Assembly: GCF_905175375.1 (NCBI RefSeq)
Contig: NZ_CAJIMS010000001.1
Span: forward strand, 3,224,001 to 3,288,000
From: Chryseobacterium aquaeductus
GTDB taxonomy: Bacteria; Bacteroidota; Bacteroidia; Flavobacteriales; Weeksellaceae
Length of the DNA stretch: 64,000 bases
Direction: 5' to 3'
Shown: piece by piece, positions 9,899 through 17,779 of the stretch
Numbering within the stretch: the stretch's first letter is position 1
How the letters are laid out: each line of letters starts with the position of its first letter
Program-made: the position numbers and the translations under genes
Notes under the pieces: generated by a model
The model's input: the letters and a program-made list of their open reading frames with translations, nothing else
The model's database searches: none
What the model was told of the DNA's origin: nothing

Positions 9899-10615
9899 TT
9901 AAAGTTTACCACTTATGAGCTCATAGCCATTATTTAAGAAGCCAGAATGAAGCATAAATTTATGACCTTTACCGTACAAAAAAATAATATTTTTATTTTG
10001 CAATAATGAAATTTTGGCTAAAGCTTCACTATTCCTTAATTCATCAGTAAAATAATACTTAGGAAGCTTCTTTTTTTCCTTACAGAGGTATTTTGCTGAT
10101 AATGGTGTTTGCAAGTCACATTGTGATAAACTTATTGCACCATATTTTAATTCATATTTTTCAATAAGATTATGAAGTGTCATGTCTACATTATAATCAG
10201 TATTTACTATCCCAACTCTATCATTATTTTGGAGTAAATAATTTTTAGTAGAATATTCTTTTGGTAAACTTTGAATATTATTATCATTAATATTAGCAAT
10301 ATTATATCCAACTATTTTTCTTGCTTTTTTTGCATTTATTTCAAAGTCATCCTTATTAATTTCAAAAATAATACTTTCATAAGCTACTATAAAACCTTCC
10401 TTTCTTAAAGAGTCAACTTCTTTTTTAATAGAATCATAATATTCTTTTTTACCAACATGCACCGTGGGAAGATAAATTAAGTATTTCCCTTCTTCATTTG
10501 TGTATACGAGCTTTTTCTTATTAATGTTTTTATCTGCAATCAATCCTACTAAGAAAGCTTGAGAAAAATTTAAGGTAAAGTACAAAAGCAACAGAAGTGT
10601 CAATCTTTCTTTCAT
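9899..10615 (-). CDS. TraB/GumN-like secreted protein
   Basis: 238 residues with an N-terminal signal (LLLLYFTLNFSQA). IYLPTVHVGKKEYYDSI, then IVAYES and near the end LYGKGHKFML give the H...E...GxGH pattern of TraB/PrgY/GumN-type proteins, proposed to be metal-dependent proteases. The match is by pattern only, and the protein is shorter than most TraB members. It has its own terminator and appears monocistronic. Confidence 0.45.
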   Translation of the reverse strand: MKERLTLLLLLYFTLNFSQAFLVGLIADKNINKKKLVYTNEEGKYLIYLPTVHVGKKEYYDSIKKEVDSLRKEGFIVAYESIIFEINKDDFEINAKKARKIVGYNIANINDNNIQSLPKEYSTKNYLLQNNDRVGIVNTDYNVDMTLHNLIEKYELKYGAISLSQCDLQTPLSAKYLCKEKKKLPKYYFTDELRNSEALAKISLLQNKNIIFLYGKGHKFMLHSGFLNNGYELISGKL

Positions 10616-10726
10616 CAGTGTTTTTTTAACAAAAAAATGAAAAAATAATATTTATTGCAAATGTTTTTAAATTTATTTTAGATGAGCAAAAAAACGAATA
10701 TATATTTTATTCAAATTAACTTTTTA

Positions 10727-10734
10727 TATATTTG
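10727..10734 (+). promoter_or_regulatory. Flavobacterial -7 box of the aminotransferase gene
   Basis: TATATTTG matches the TAnnTTTG consensus of Bacteroidota sigma-A promoters, 22 bases before the chosen ATG at 10756. It also shows that earlier in-frame starts lie inside the promoter. Confidence 0.55.
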
Positions 10735-10755
10735 TTAAAAAGACAAAAAGAATAC

Positions 10756-11949
10756 ATGAATAAACTTTCAGACAGAGTAAACAGGCTAGGATATTCCCAG
10801 ACTTTCGTCATGTCTAATAAGGCTAGAGAAATGAAAGCCAGCGGAATAGACGTAATTTCTTTGACATTGGGCGAACCGGATTTTGATGTTCCCGACAATA
10901 TAAAACAGGCAGCTTTTGACGCCATCAACGAAAATTACAGCCACTACTCGCCCGTTCCGGGATTTTTGGAATTGCGTCAGGCAATTTCAGATAAGTTAAA
11001 AAGAGATAACAAATTAGATTATAAACCAACACAAATTTGTGTTTCAAACGGTGCTAAACAAGCGATTATTAATGTTTTAGCGGCTATCATCAATGATGGT
11101 GATGAAGTGATTCTGCCAACTCCATATTGGGTGAGCTATGATGAAATGGTGAAAATGATGGGCGGAAATTCCGTCATGCTTCCTACCTCTTATGTCACTG
11201 ATTTTAAAATTACTGCCGAGCAATTGGATGAATCAATCAATGCTAAAACAAAAGCTATTCTTTTTAGTTCTCCATGCAATCCTTCAGGAGGATATTATAC
11301 GTATGATGAATTAAAATCTTTAGCAAAAGTAATTGCAAAATATCCTCATGTGACGGTAATTTCAGATGAGATTTATGAATACATCAACTACGAAACTCAA
11401 TCTACTTCAATCGCTCAGTTTCCCGAAGTGTACGAACAAACAGCAGTAATCAACGGTATGTCTAAGGCTTTTGCAATGACAGGCTGGAGAATCGGATATT
11501 CTGCATGTCCGGAGTGGCTTGCAAAAGCTTGCGAAAAAGTGCAGGGACAAATGACAAGCGGTGCAAATACAGTGGCGCAAAGAGCTTCAATTGTTGCTTT
11601 GAAAACAGATCCTTCAGAATACAGATACATGATTGATGCTTTTGAGCAAAGGAGAAACGTCATGTTTGATTTAATGAAAGAAATTCCCGGTTTTAAGGTT
11701 CTTTTGCCAAAAGCGGCATTCTATTTCTTCCCGGATATTTCTTACTATATCGGAAAAACCTTAAACGGAACCGAAATAAAAGATGCAGATGATTTTGCCA
11801 TGTTTATTCTAGAAAATGCCCATGTCGGCTGCGTTGGCGGAGTTTCTTTCGGAAGTCCTGAATGTATAAGATTTTCGTATGCTGCTTCAGAAGAAGAATT
11901 GAGAGAAGCAATGAGAAGAATAAAAGATTTGTTGGAAAAAGCAGTTTAA
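10756..11949 (+). CDS. PLP-dependent class I aminotransferase (aspartate aminotransferase-like)
   Basis: 397 residues from MNKLSDRVNRLGYSQT; this start follows a -7 box. SPCNPSGG binds substrate carboxylate and PLP, VISDEIYEYI holds the PLP-ring aspartate, and INGMSKAFAMTGWRIGY contains the Schiff-base lysine. This is the aspartate/aromatic type of the fold I class; the exact substrate cannot be read from sequence. It is monocistronic, with a strong terminator right after the stop. Confidence 0.88.
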   Translation: MNKLSDRVNRLGYSQTFVMSNKAREMKASGIDVISLTLGEPDFDVPDNIKQAAFDAINENYSHYSPVPGFLELRQAISDKLKRDNKLDYKPTQICVSNGAKQAIINVLAAIINDGDEVILPTPYWVSYDEMVKMMGGNSVMLPTSYVTDFKITAEQLDESINAKTKAILFSSPCNPSGGYYTYDELKSLAKVIAKYPHVTVISDEIYEYINYETQSTSIAQFPEVYEQTAVINGMSKAFAMTGWRIGYSACPEWLAKACEKVQGQMTSGANTVAQRASIVALKTDPSEYRYMIDAFEQRRNVMFDLMKEIPGFKVLLPKAAFYFFPDISYYIGKTLNGTEIKDADDFAMFILENAHVGCVGGVSFGSPECIRFSYAASEEELREAMRRIKDLLEKAV

Positions 11950-11951
11950 AT

Positions 11952-11981
11952 AAAAAGTTCTTCCATTAGGAAGAACTTTTT
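11952..11981 (+). terminator. Terminator after the aminotransferase
   Basis: A 13-bp perfect stem (11952-11964 with 11969-11981) with an ATTA loop and a terminal T run. Confidence 0.9.
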
Positions 11982-11983
11982 TA

Positions 11984-12162
11984 ATTTACTTTTAAGAGAA
12001 CATCCTTCTACAGGTGTTTCCGGTACGATAATATAGCATTCTTCATTAATCGCGACACCAACATCAGCTTCGGGACAATAATACCTTCCAGTAGGACATT
12101 TTGAAGTAACTGCTGCTCCTTTAATTGTTTCAGTTCTTGAAAGCGTTTTTGAGATTTTTCAT
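11984..12162 (-). pseudogene. Frameshifted bacteriocin-like small peptide gene
   Basis: On the minus strand an ATG at 12162 gives MKNLKNAFKN and then a stop. If the A5 run that follows CTC is read as A4, the frame becomes MKNLKTLSRTETIKGAA and continues about 40 codons with four cysteines (SKCPTGRYYCPEADV, NEECYII, VEGCSLKSK). The MKNLK-LSR-E-KTIKG type of leader is characteristic of small Chryseobacterium bacteriocin-like peptides with a glycine-type cleavage site; here the usual GG is GA. The corrected frame has no stop before the aminotransferase terminator, so its 3' end is also eroded. It occupies most of the intergenic stretch between the aminotransferase and the peroxiredoxin. A one-base sequencing error would give the same picture. 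Confidence 0.45.
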
Positions 12163-12323
12163 AATAATTTTTTTGAGTTGGTGATACATTTATTTTGTAA
12201 TCTTTAAGCAGTGATTTTTATAATAGTTTAAGATAATTAAAACATTTCATAATACGTAATAACTCAAAAATGATTATAGATTTTATTTATCGGTATTCAT
12301 TTTTTCGATAGATGAAAATATTA

Positions 12324-12331
12324 TATATTTG
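12324..12331 (+). promoter_or_regulatory. -7 box of the peroxiredoxin operon
   Basis: TATATTTG lies 35 bases before the peroxiredoxin ATG and fits the TAnnTTTG consensus. No clear OxyR or PerR operator was recognised upstream. Confidence 0.5.
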
Positions 12332-12365
12332 CACCATTAAATTATAGATCAAAAATTAGAAAATT

Positions 12366-12998
12366 ATGTCTTTAGTAGGAAAAAAATTCCCCAACGTAAC
12401 GATTGATGCAATGTCTGAAATGGGTGATGATCTTAGAATCAACATCTTCGAAGAAACTACAACTAACCAACAGAAAGTTCTTTTATTCTGGTATCCAAAA
12501 GATTTTACTTTTGTTTGCCCTACGGAGCTTCACGCTTTCCAGGAGGCTTTAGGTGAATTTGAAAAAAGAAATACAAAAGTGATTGGTGCTTCTTGCGATA
12601 CAAACGAAGTACACTTTGCTTGGTTAAATGTTTCAAAAGACAACGGAGGTATTGAAGGAGTTACCTATCCGCTTTTAGCCGATACTCACAGACAATTGGC
12701 AAACTTATTAGATATCGTCGATCAGGATCTTGATTTTGATGAAGAAGGTAATGAGTTTTTCACAGGTTCAAACGTAACTTACAGAGCAACTTATTTAATT
12801 GACGAGACTGGAAAAGTTTTCCACGAGTCTGTAAATGATATGCCTTTGGGAAGAAATGTAAAAGAATATTTAAGATTAATCGACGCTTACACACACGTTC
12901 AGAAGCACGGTGAAGTTTGCCCCGCAAACTGGGAAGAAGGTAAAGATGCAATGAAAGCTGACAGAACTTCTACTGCTGAATATTTAGCAAAAAACTAA
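12366..12998 (+). CDS. AhpC-type 2-Cys peroxiredoxin
   Basis: 210 residues. TFVCPTE carries the peroxidatic cysteine (C51), and EVCPANW carries the resolving cysteine (about C185), which defines a typical 2-Cys AhpC/Prx1 enzyme. It reduces H2O2, alkyl hydroperoxides and peroxynitrite in the cytosol. The next gene on the strand is a thioredoxin-like protein, the likely reductant; no AhpF is present here. Confidence 0.93.
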   Translation: MSLVGKKFPNVTIDAMSEMGDDLRINIFEETTTNQQKVLLFWYPKDFTFVCPTELHAFQEALGEFEKRNTKVIGASCDTNEVHFAWLNVSKDNGGIEGVTYPLLADTHRQLANLLDIVDQDLDFDEEGNEFFTGSNVTYRATYLIDETGKVFHESVNDMPLGRNVKEYLRLIDAYTHVQKHGEVCPANWEEGKDAMKADRTSTAEYLAKN

Positions 12999-13008
12999 GA
13001 TAATGTGG

Positions 13009-13157
13009 TAATTTGAAAATGAGATAATTTGAAAATTGATCACATGATTATTTAAAGATTATCTCATTTTCTATTTCTTGATATTTTCAAAATAAAATTA
13101 TTCACAGGATTATTTATTAACATTTTCAAATTAATAAATTTCCAAATTTTCAAATTA
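13009..13157. repeat. Direct and inverted 12-bp repeats between peroxiredoxin and thioredoxin genes
   Basis: TAATTTGAAAAT occurs at 13009-13020 and 13025-13036, and its complement at 13122-13133 and 13146-13157. In addition GAAAATGAGATAAT (13015-13028) pairs perfectly with 13058-13071. Nearly the whole intergenic region can fold back. It looks like an intergenic mini-repeat and may modulate readthrough into the thioredoxin gene. Confidence 0.65.
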
Positions 13158-13162
13158 AAATT

Positions 13163-13468
13163 ATGTATATAGAATTAACTGAAGATACGCTTCAAAATAT
13201 TGTAAGCGATAATGAAAAAGTGGTTGTACAATACGGAGCAACATGGTGTGGAAACTGTAGAATTATGAAGCCGAAATTCAAAAAATTAGCTTCAGAAAAT
13301 GATTCTATTCCGTTTCTTTATGTAGATGCAGAAAAACTTCCTGAAAGCAGAAAACTGGCTAAAGTAGACAATTTACCTACATTTGCGATTTTCAAAAATG
13401 GCGAATTGGTGAATCAGGTTCAGTCTAATCAGGCAGAAAGTTTACTTAATTTATTTAACGAATTGTAA
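13163..13468 (+). CDS. Thioredoxin-family protein
   Basis: 101 residues, one thioredoxin fold. ATWCGNCRIMKPKF has the CxxC redox pair C29/C32 (CGNC rather than CGPC), and the cis-proline segment is NLPTFAIF. No signal peptide, so cytosolic. It is 3 bases from the next small gene and lies behind the peroxiredoxin, so it probably recycles that enzyme. Confidence 0.88.
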   Translation: MYIELTEDTLQNIVSDNEKVVVQYGATWCGNCRIMKPKFKKLASENDSIPFLYVDAEKLPESRKLAKVDNLPTFAIFKNGELVNQVQSNQAESLLNLFNEL

Positions 13469-13470
13469 TT

Positions 13471-13719
13471 ATGAAGTTGCCGATTATCAGACAGTTTTAT
13501 CAAAATCAGACTCCTGAAAATTTAGAAAAAACTTTAGAAGTTTTAGAAAGTTTCAGTGAATTCCGAGGAACAAGCGAAGAAGATTTAAATGTTGCCGGAG
13601 AATTGATTACCAATATGTGTGGAGCTTTAGAAGTGCACGCCAACGTACAAAACGGAATGAGCGAAAAAGATGCTTTAAACTCTTTTGCCCAAAAGGTTTT
13701 AGGATCTATTGATAAATAA
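13471..13719 (+). CDS. Small conserved protein in the peroxiredoxin operon (DUF6952-like)
   Basis: 82 residues, acidic and helical, no signal peptide. The sequence MKLPIIRQFY and the position directly behind a peroxiredoxin and a thioredoxin resemble a small Bacteroidota family I recall as DUF6952; this naming is from memory. One cysteine is present (ITNMCGALEV). Role unknown; a link to peroxide defence is inferred from synteny. Confidence 0.6.
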   Translation: MKLPIIRQFYQNQTPENLEKTLEVLESFSEFRGTSEEDLNVAGELITNMCGALEVHANVQNGMSEKDALNSFAQKVLGSIDK

Positions 13720-13748
13720 ATTCCAACACAGATTTCACAAATATTTTT

Positions 13749-13813
13749 CACGAATTACACAAATGCTCTACTTTAGAATTGTGACATTTGTGATTGAATT
13801 AGTGCCATTCGTG
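13749..13813. repeat. Imperfect fold-back repeat downstream of the peroxiredoxin operon
   Basis: CACGAAT and CACAAATG segments at 13749-13765 face CATTTGTG (13785-13792) and ATTCGTG (13807-13813). It resembles the non-coding AT-rich repeats scattered between flavobacterial genes. No coding content is seen. Confidence 0.4.
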
Positions 13814-13825
13814 TTTAGTTAAAAC

Positions 13826-13859
13826 AAAAATCCTGATGAAATAACACATCAGGATTTTT
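13826..13859. terminator. Bidirectional terminator
   Basis: A perfect 13-bp stem (13826-13838 with 13847-13859), 8-base loop, A/T flanks, between converging genes. Confidence 0.88.
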
Positions 13860-13917
13860 CTTGGTTTAAGAGTTTTGAAAAATCGATAACTCAAAACTCA
13901 TAATGTATAACTTTTAA

Positions 13918-14490
13918 TTAGCCTCTTCTGCTCATTAAAATTCTTAATATATACCAAAACAATAACATGATTGAAGCAAAAAGCTGTAGAGAAGCTCCTA
14001 CATATTGGTTGGTACTGTAAGATTCTTTAAGTTTACTTGTTTGATATAAAATTGTAGCAGATGCCAAAATTACCATTCCTACAGAGAACCAAAGTCCGAG
14101 GTTGAAACCGAAAATCATTCCGGCAACAATCAATCCGATAGCGATAAAACCACCAATTGTGATTACATTTCTCAGAAAAGAAAAATCTTTTTTAGAAGTA
14201 AAAGCTACTGCAGAAATCCCCGCAAACATTGCGACCGTAAGCGTTGCAGCCTGAAAAATCACTTCTCCGCCTCCAGTGTAAGCCATTGCCATATACATCA
14301 TTGGTAAAAAGATAACTGCCTGAAGTATTATATAAAACACCAATCCAAGATATTGCGTAGATCTGCTTTGTGCCATAGACCATTTTGAGGCTAAGTAAGA
14401 AGCCAGCCAGAATACGCCTAAAACAAGTAGCCAACTGTATCTCTGACCGATCATCATGTAGATCATTTCAGCAGGTACAATCTGTAACAA
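13918..14490 (-). CDS. Bax inhibitor-1/YccA-family membrane protein with atypical start
   Basis: 190 residues if read from TTG at 14490, with about six to seven hydrophobic helices (for example GQRYSWLLVLGVFWLAS and ATLTVAMFAGISAVAF), matching the BI-1 family of inner-membrane proteins. The frame stays open upstream to a TAA at 14536-14538 and encodes KIKKYKLAFIFVETIL, which completes the first helix. There is no ATG; an ATT codon at 14530-14532 is followed by AAA AAA TAT, a typical flavobacterial start context. The usual N-terminal tail of about 25 residues is missing. The gene may use ATT or TTG, or be 5'-damaged. Confidence 0.7.
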   Translation of the reverse strand: MLQIVPAEMIYMMIGQRYSWLLVLGVFWLASYLASKWSMAQSRSTQYLGLVFYIILQAVIFLPMMYMAMAYTGGGEVIFQAATLTVAMFAGISAVAFTSKKDFSFLRNVITIGGFIAIGLIVAGMIFGFNLGLWFSVGMVILASATILYQTSKLKESYSTNQYVGASLQLFASIMLLFWYILRILMSRRG

Positions 14491-14543
14491 AATTGTTTCT
14501 ACGAAAATAAAAGCTAATTTATATTTTTTAATTTTTTAGTAAT

Positions 14544-14996
14544 TTAATTACCTTTTTTAAATGGTTTTATTCCAAGAATTTTTCCGTCATTTTCAAAAAT
14601 AGCCGTGATTACTTCTTTTGGTTCTGCCGCTTTATCATCAGAATATTTGTATTGAATCATTGGATAAGTATTACCGTCAATCAACGGTTTGTAACCGGTT
14701 CTGATGATTTCCACCTTTTTATTGGTGTTAATATCTGTTGCCAGTTTTTTAAAAACAGCATCTGTTACCACTTTTTTTGCATTGGCAGAAAGTAAGCTTT
14801 CCATTTTACTGCGATCAGAAGACTTCAAAGCAGTCATAAATTGTGAAAATCTACCGTTGTATAATTCAATTTGTTTTTTGCTTAAATTTAGCGGTGTATC
14901 TGTTTTTCTGTTGTTTTCAACTTTCAGATCCACTACTTCCTGCGAATAAAAAAGCTGAACCGATAACAGAGTTATTATTAAGAATATTTTATTCAT
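14544..14996 (-). CDS. Secreted protein of unknown function
   Basis: 150 residues from the ATG at 14996 (MNKIFLIITLL), with a signal peptide ending LFYSQ. The mature part (LYNGRFSQFMTALKSSDRSKM, then YPMIQYKYSDDK and TAIFENDGKILGI) looks like a small alpha+beta domain of the DUF3887/SnoaL type, but I do not recognise a specific family. It lies just upstream of the BI-1 gene, only 11 bases before its possible ATT start, so the two may be co-transcribed. Confidence 0.6.
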   Translation of the reverse strand: MNKIFLIITLLSVQLFYSQEVVDLKVENNRKTDTPLNLSKKQIELYNGRFSQFMTALKSSDRSKMESLLSANAKKVVTDAVFKKLATDINTNKKVEIIRTGYKPLIDGNTYPMIQYKYSDDKAAEPKEVITAIFENDGKILGIKPFKKGN

Positions 14997-15042
14997 TTTA
15001 ATGATTTGATTGTCAATTTGAAGATGAAGATACAAAGAATAT

Positions 15043-16077
15043 TTATATTACTTCCAGAAACTTCATCGTATCTACATTATCCGCGTATGTATCCAGATCC
15101 GGATTTTGTGCCTGACCAAAATCGATAGACTCTAAATTTAATTCTTTTTTAGCAACCACACATTGTATATCACTTTCATTATCAGCGATAAAACCTTTTA
15201 CATCATCCAATGAAGAATATCTGCTGAAATGAATGACTGACAACGGACTGAATAACTTCTCGTCTTCTTTCAACATCACAAAATTATTATCCCAGAATTT
15301 ATCCTGATTCAGTAGATAAACGGCGCGGTTATAATCATAATTGTTGGCATATTTATTATGATTTACAATTTCTTTAAAATCAATAAAACTCTCAAAAATC
15401 CGGTCAATCAGGAAATCTTCAGGAATGAAAAGTCTTGTTACATTTCGGCATCCTAAACCAAAATACTGGAAAACATCATGAGCCAGAAGCTTCAATTCTT
15501 CCTCAGTTTCGTCACCTTTTAAAACAGCAACAGAGGTTCTGTTTTTTCGGATGATACTTAAATGATTTTTAAAATAAAACTCCAGATACCTTGCAGTATT
15601 ATTACTTCCGGTAGCTATTACCGCATCAAAATCTGTCAATCTTTCTACAAACTCAAACTCAACTTCTTGATCAGAGAATTTCCTCCATTGATTTAATAAA
15701 AAAGGAAGCATTTTTTTATCCTTTGACGATAGTTTAATCAACGGAATATGATTGCTCAAAACCACAGAAATCACATCATGGAAACCAACCATCGGTATAT
15801 TTCCGGCAAGAATCAATCCTACTTTTTTTGATATCTGTGAAACAGAATATTGGCTGATCCAATCCTTAATTTTGTTTTCTGTTAAAAGATCAGACCATTG
15901 CTTTAATGCGAATTTTTGATTTTCAATGGTAAACCATGGATTTTCTATTTCAGATCTTTTTAAGACAGATTCAAATTCTAAATCATTTTCATTAAAATCT
16001 TCAGAATTTTTTGATAAAAACTCTTTTATGTATTCACTTAATTTAATAAGTCCTAAAACTTGTTTTTCGATATTCAT
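15043..16077 (-). CDS. Acyl-CoA reductase (LuxC-like aldehyde dehydrogenase fold)
   Basis: 344 residues. VGLILAGNIPMVGFHDVI and DAVIATGSNNTARY are nucleotide-binding and substrate segments of LuxC-type acyl-CoA reductases, and FGLGCRNVTRLF contains the nucleophilic cysteine (C210). Such enzymes reduce acyl-CoA to aldehyde with NADPH. No LuxE or LuxA/B is present, so bioluminescence is not implied. The gene is divergent from a 2[4Fe-4S] ferredoxin next to serC. Confidence 0.8.
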   Translation of the reverse strand: MNIEKQVLGLIKLSEYIKEFLSKNSEDFNENDLEFESVLKRSEIENPWFTIENQKFALKQWSDLLTENKIKDWISQYSVSQISKKVGLILAGNIPMVGFHDVISVVLSNHIPLIKLSSKDKKMLPFLLNQWRKFSDQEVEFEFVERLTDFDAVIATGSNNTARYLEFYFKNHLSIIRKNRTSVAVLKGDETEEELKLLAHDVFQYFGLGCRNVTRLFIPEDFLIDRIFESFIDFKEIVNHNKYANNYDYNRAVYLLNQDKFWDNNFVMLKEDEKLFSPLSVIHFSRYSSLDDVKGFIADNESDIQCVVAKKELNLESIDFGQAQNPDLDTYADNVDTMKFLEVI

Positions 16078-16105
16078 AATTACTGTAAAAGTGGGGAATA
16101 TTTTG

Positions 16106-16113
16106 TAATTTTG
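16106..16113 (+). promoter_or_regulatory. -7 box of the ferredoxin gene
   Basis: TAATTTTG fits TAnnTTTG, 24 bases before the ferredoxin ATG at 16137, in the short divergent region shared with the acyl-CoA reductase. Confidence 0.5.
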
Positions 16114-16136
16114 TGCAAATTTAAAAAAAATTAGCG

Positions 16137-16487
16137 ATGGCTATTAAAATAACTGATGAATGCATTAATTGTGGCGCCTGCGAACCGGAATGTCCGAACA
16201 ATGCAATATATGAAGGAGCAGTAGACTGGAAAGCTTCAGAAGGTACCGAATTGAAAGGTACTGTAACATTACCATCGGGATTGACTGTAGACGCAGATTC
16301 TCCGCAAGAGCCTGTAAGTGATGATGTATATTTTATTGTTACAGACAAATGTACAGAATGCAAAGGTTTTCACGAGGAGCCACAGTGCGCAGCGGTTTGC
16401 CCGGTAGATTGCTGTGTTCCGGATGAAGATCATGTAGAATCTGAAGAAGCATTACTAAATAAAAAAGCTTTCTTACACGGTGAATAA
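16137..16487 (+). CDS. 2[4Fe-4S] ferredoxin
   Basis: 116 residues. The first cluster motif is CINCGACEPECP (C9, C12, C15, C19), and the second is CTECKGFHEEPQCAAVCPVDCC, the extended spacing of Alvin-type bacterial ferredoxins. It is an acidic cytosolic electron carrier. It is divergent from the acyl-CoA reductase and has its own terminator before serC. Electron partners are not evident. Confidence 0.93.
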   Translation: MAIKITDECINCGACEPECPNNAIYEGAVDWKASEGTELKGTVTLPSGLTVDADSPQEPVSDDVYFIVTDKCTECKGFHEEPQCAAVCPVDCCVPDEDHVESEEALLNKKAFLHGE

Positions 16488-16493
16488 AAATGT

Positions 16494-16521
16494 CGTCTCA
16501 TATATTGTGAGACGGTTTTTT
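16494..16521 (+). terminator. Terminator after ferredoxin
   Basis: Stem CGTCTCA (16494-16500) with TGAGACG (16508-16514) followed by a T run. Confidence 0.8.
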
Positions 16522-16600
16522 TTAACTTTATAGTTTAATAAATCAAATACAAAATTGCAGATTGATAAATCAGCAAATCACACAAAACAAAAATAAAATT

Positions 16601-17665
16601 ATGAGCAAAAAGCACAATTTCAGCGCAGGACCATGTATTTTACCTCAGGAAGTATTCGAAAAATCTGCACAGGCGATTTTAGATTTTAATGGGATCGGCT
16701 TATCTCTTCTTGAAATTTCGCACAGAAGTAAAGATTTTGTCGCAGTGATGGATGAAGCTCGCGCAATTGTAAAAAGATTGATGAATCTGGGTGATGACTA
16801 TGAAGTTTTGTATTTGGGTGGCGGTGCAAGTCTTCAGTTTGCAATGGTGCCTTACAATTTGATGAAAGTGGGCGGAAAGGCTGCATATACAAATACAGGT
16901 ACTTGGGCAGCCGGAGCTATAAAAGAAGCACAAAAAGTAGGTACAATAGATGTTGTAGGTTCTTCTAAAGAAGACAATTACTCTTTTATTCCGAAAGATT
17001 ATACCGTAGGTGCAGAATATGATTATTTCCACTGTACTTCAAACAATACTATTTTTGGAACTCAAATGAAATCGTTCCCGGAAGTTGATACTTTAATGGT
17101 TTGTGACATGAGTTCCGATATATTTTCAAGACAATTAGATTTTTCTAAATTTGATTTAATTTACGCCGGAGCTCAGAAAAATATGGGTCCTGCGGGAGTA
17201 ACTTTAGTGGTTATCAAAAAAGAAATTTTAGGTAAAACAGGAAGAGAAAACATGTTCTCGATCTTAGATTATTCTCAGCATATTTCTAAAGAATCTATGT
17301 ATAATACTCCACCGGTTTTCCCTGTGTATGCAACTTTATTGACATTGCAACATTTAGAAAACAACGGAGGAATTGCCGCTGCTGAAGCTAGAAACGAAGC
17401 AAAAGCAAAACTTTTATACAACGAAATCGACAGCAACCCATTATTTGAAACATTCTGTGTGGAGGAAGATCGTTCGTTGATGAATGTTTCATTTAAATTA
17501 ATTGACGACAGCAAAAAAGAAGAATTTGATGCTGCATGGAAAGCTGCAGGAATCAGCGGATTGAATGGTCACAGAAGTTTAGGGGGATACAGAGCAAGCA
17601 TGTATAATGCGTTACCTATTGAAAGCGTACAGGTTTTGGTAGATGTAATGAAGTCAATAAAATAA
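16601..17665 (+). CDS. serC: 3-phosphoserine/phosphohydroxythreonine aminotransferase
   Basis: 354 residues from ATG 16601 (MSKKHNFSAGPCILP); the N-terminal FSAGPCILP is the SerC signature, so the longer upstream reading is rejected. IYAGAQKNMGPAG contains the PLP lysine and GHRSLGGYRASMYNALP is the substrate-binding tail. It converts 3-phosphohydroxypyruvate to phosphoserine with glutamate, and also serves pyridoxal phosphate synthesis. serA follows directly. Confidence 0.95.
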   Translation: MSKKHNFSAGPCILPQEVFEKSAQAILDFNGIGLSLLEISHRSKDFVAVMDEARAIVKRLMNLGDDYEVLYLGGGASLQFAMVPYNLMKVGGKAAYTNTGTWAAGAIKEAQKVGTIDVVGSSKEDNYSFIPKDYTVGAEYDYFHCTSNNTIFGTQMKSFPEVDTLMVCDMSSDIFSRQLDFSKFDLIYAGAQKNMGPAGVTLVVIKKEILGKTGRENMFSILDYSQHISKESMYNTPPVFPVYATLLTLQHLENNGGIAAAEARNEAKAKLLYNEIDSNPLFETFCVEEDRSLMNVSFKLIDDSKKEEFDAAWKAAGISGLNGHRSLGGYRASMYNALPIESVQVLVDVMKSIK

Positions 17666-17704
17666 TGTAAATTAGGCAACGCAAAAAAATTAAAAAAGAT
17701 TAAA

Positions 17705-17760
17705 AGATTTCAGACCTGAGATTAAAGACAAAAATGTCTGCAGTCTGAGTTCTGAAATCT
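17705..17760 (+). repeat. Nested inverted repeat between serC and serA
   Basis: Outer arms AGATTTCAGA (17705-17714) and TCTGAAATCT (17751-17760) enclose an inner hairpin AGACA-AAAA-TGTCT (17726-17739). There is no T run, so it is not a simple terminator. It could attenuate serA or stabilise serC mRNA. Confidence 0.6.
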
Positions 17761-17779
17761 AAACATCTAAAATAACAAT

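Noticed and set aside
12288..12310. OxyR/PerR-type operator before the peroxiredoxin
   Set aside because: Only a 5-base inverted repeat (TATCG and CGATA, 13 apart); it does not match a known operator.
15043..16077. Part of a bioluminescence (lux) system
   Set aside because: Only a LuxC-like reductase is present; there is no luciferase or acyl-protein synthetase nearby.
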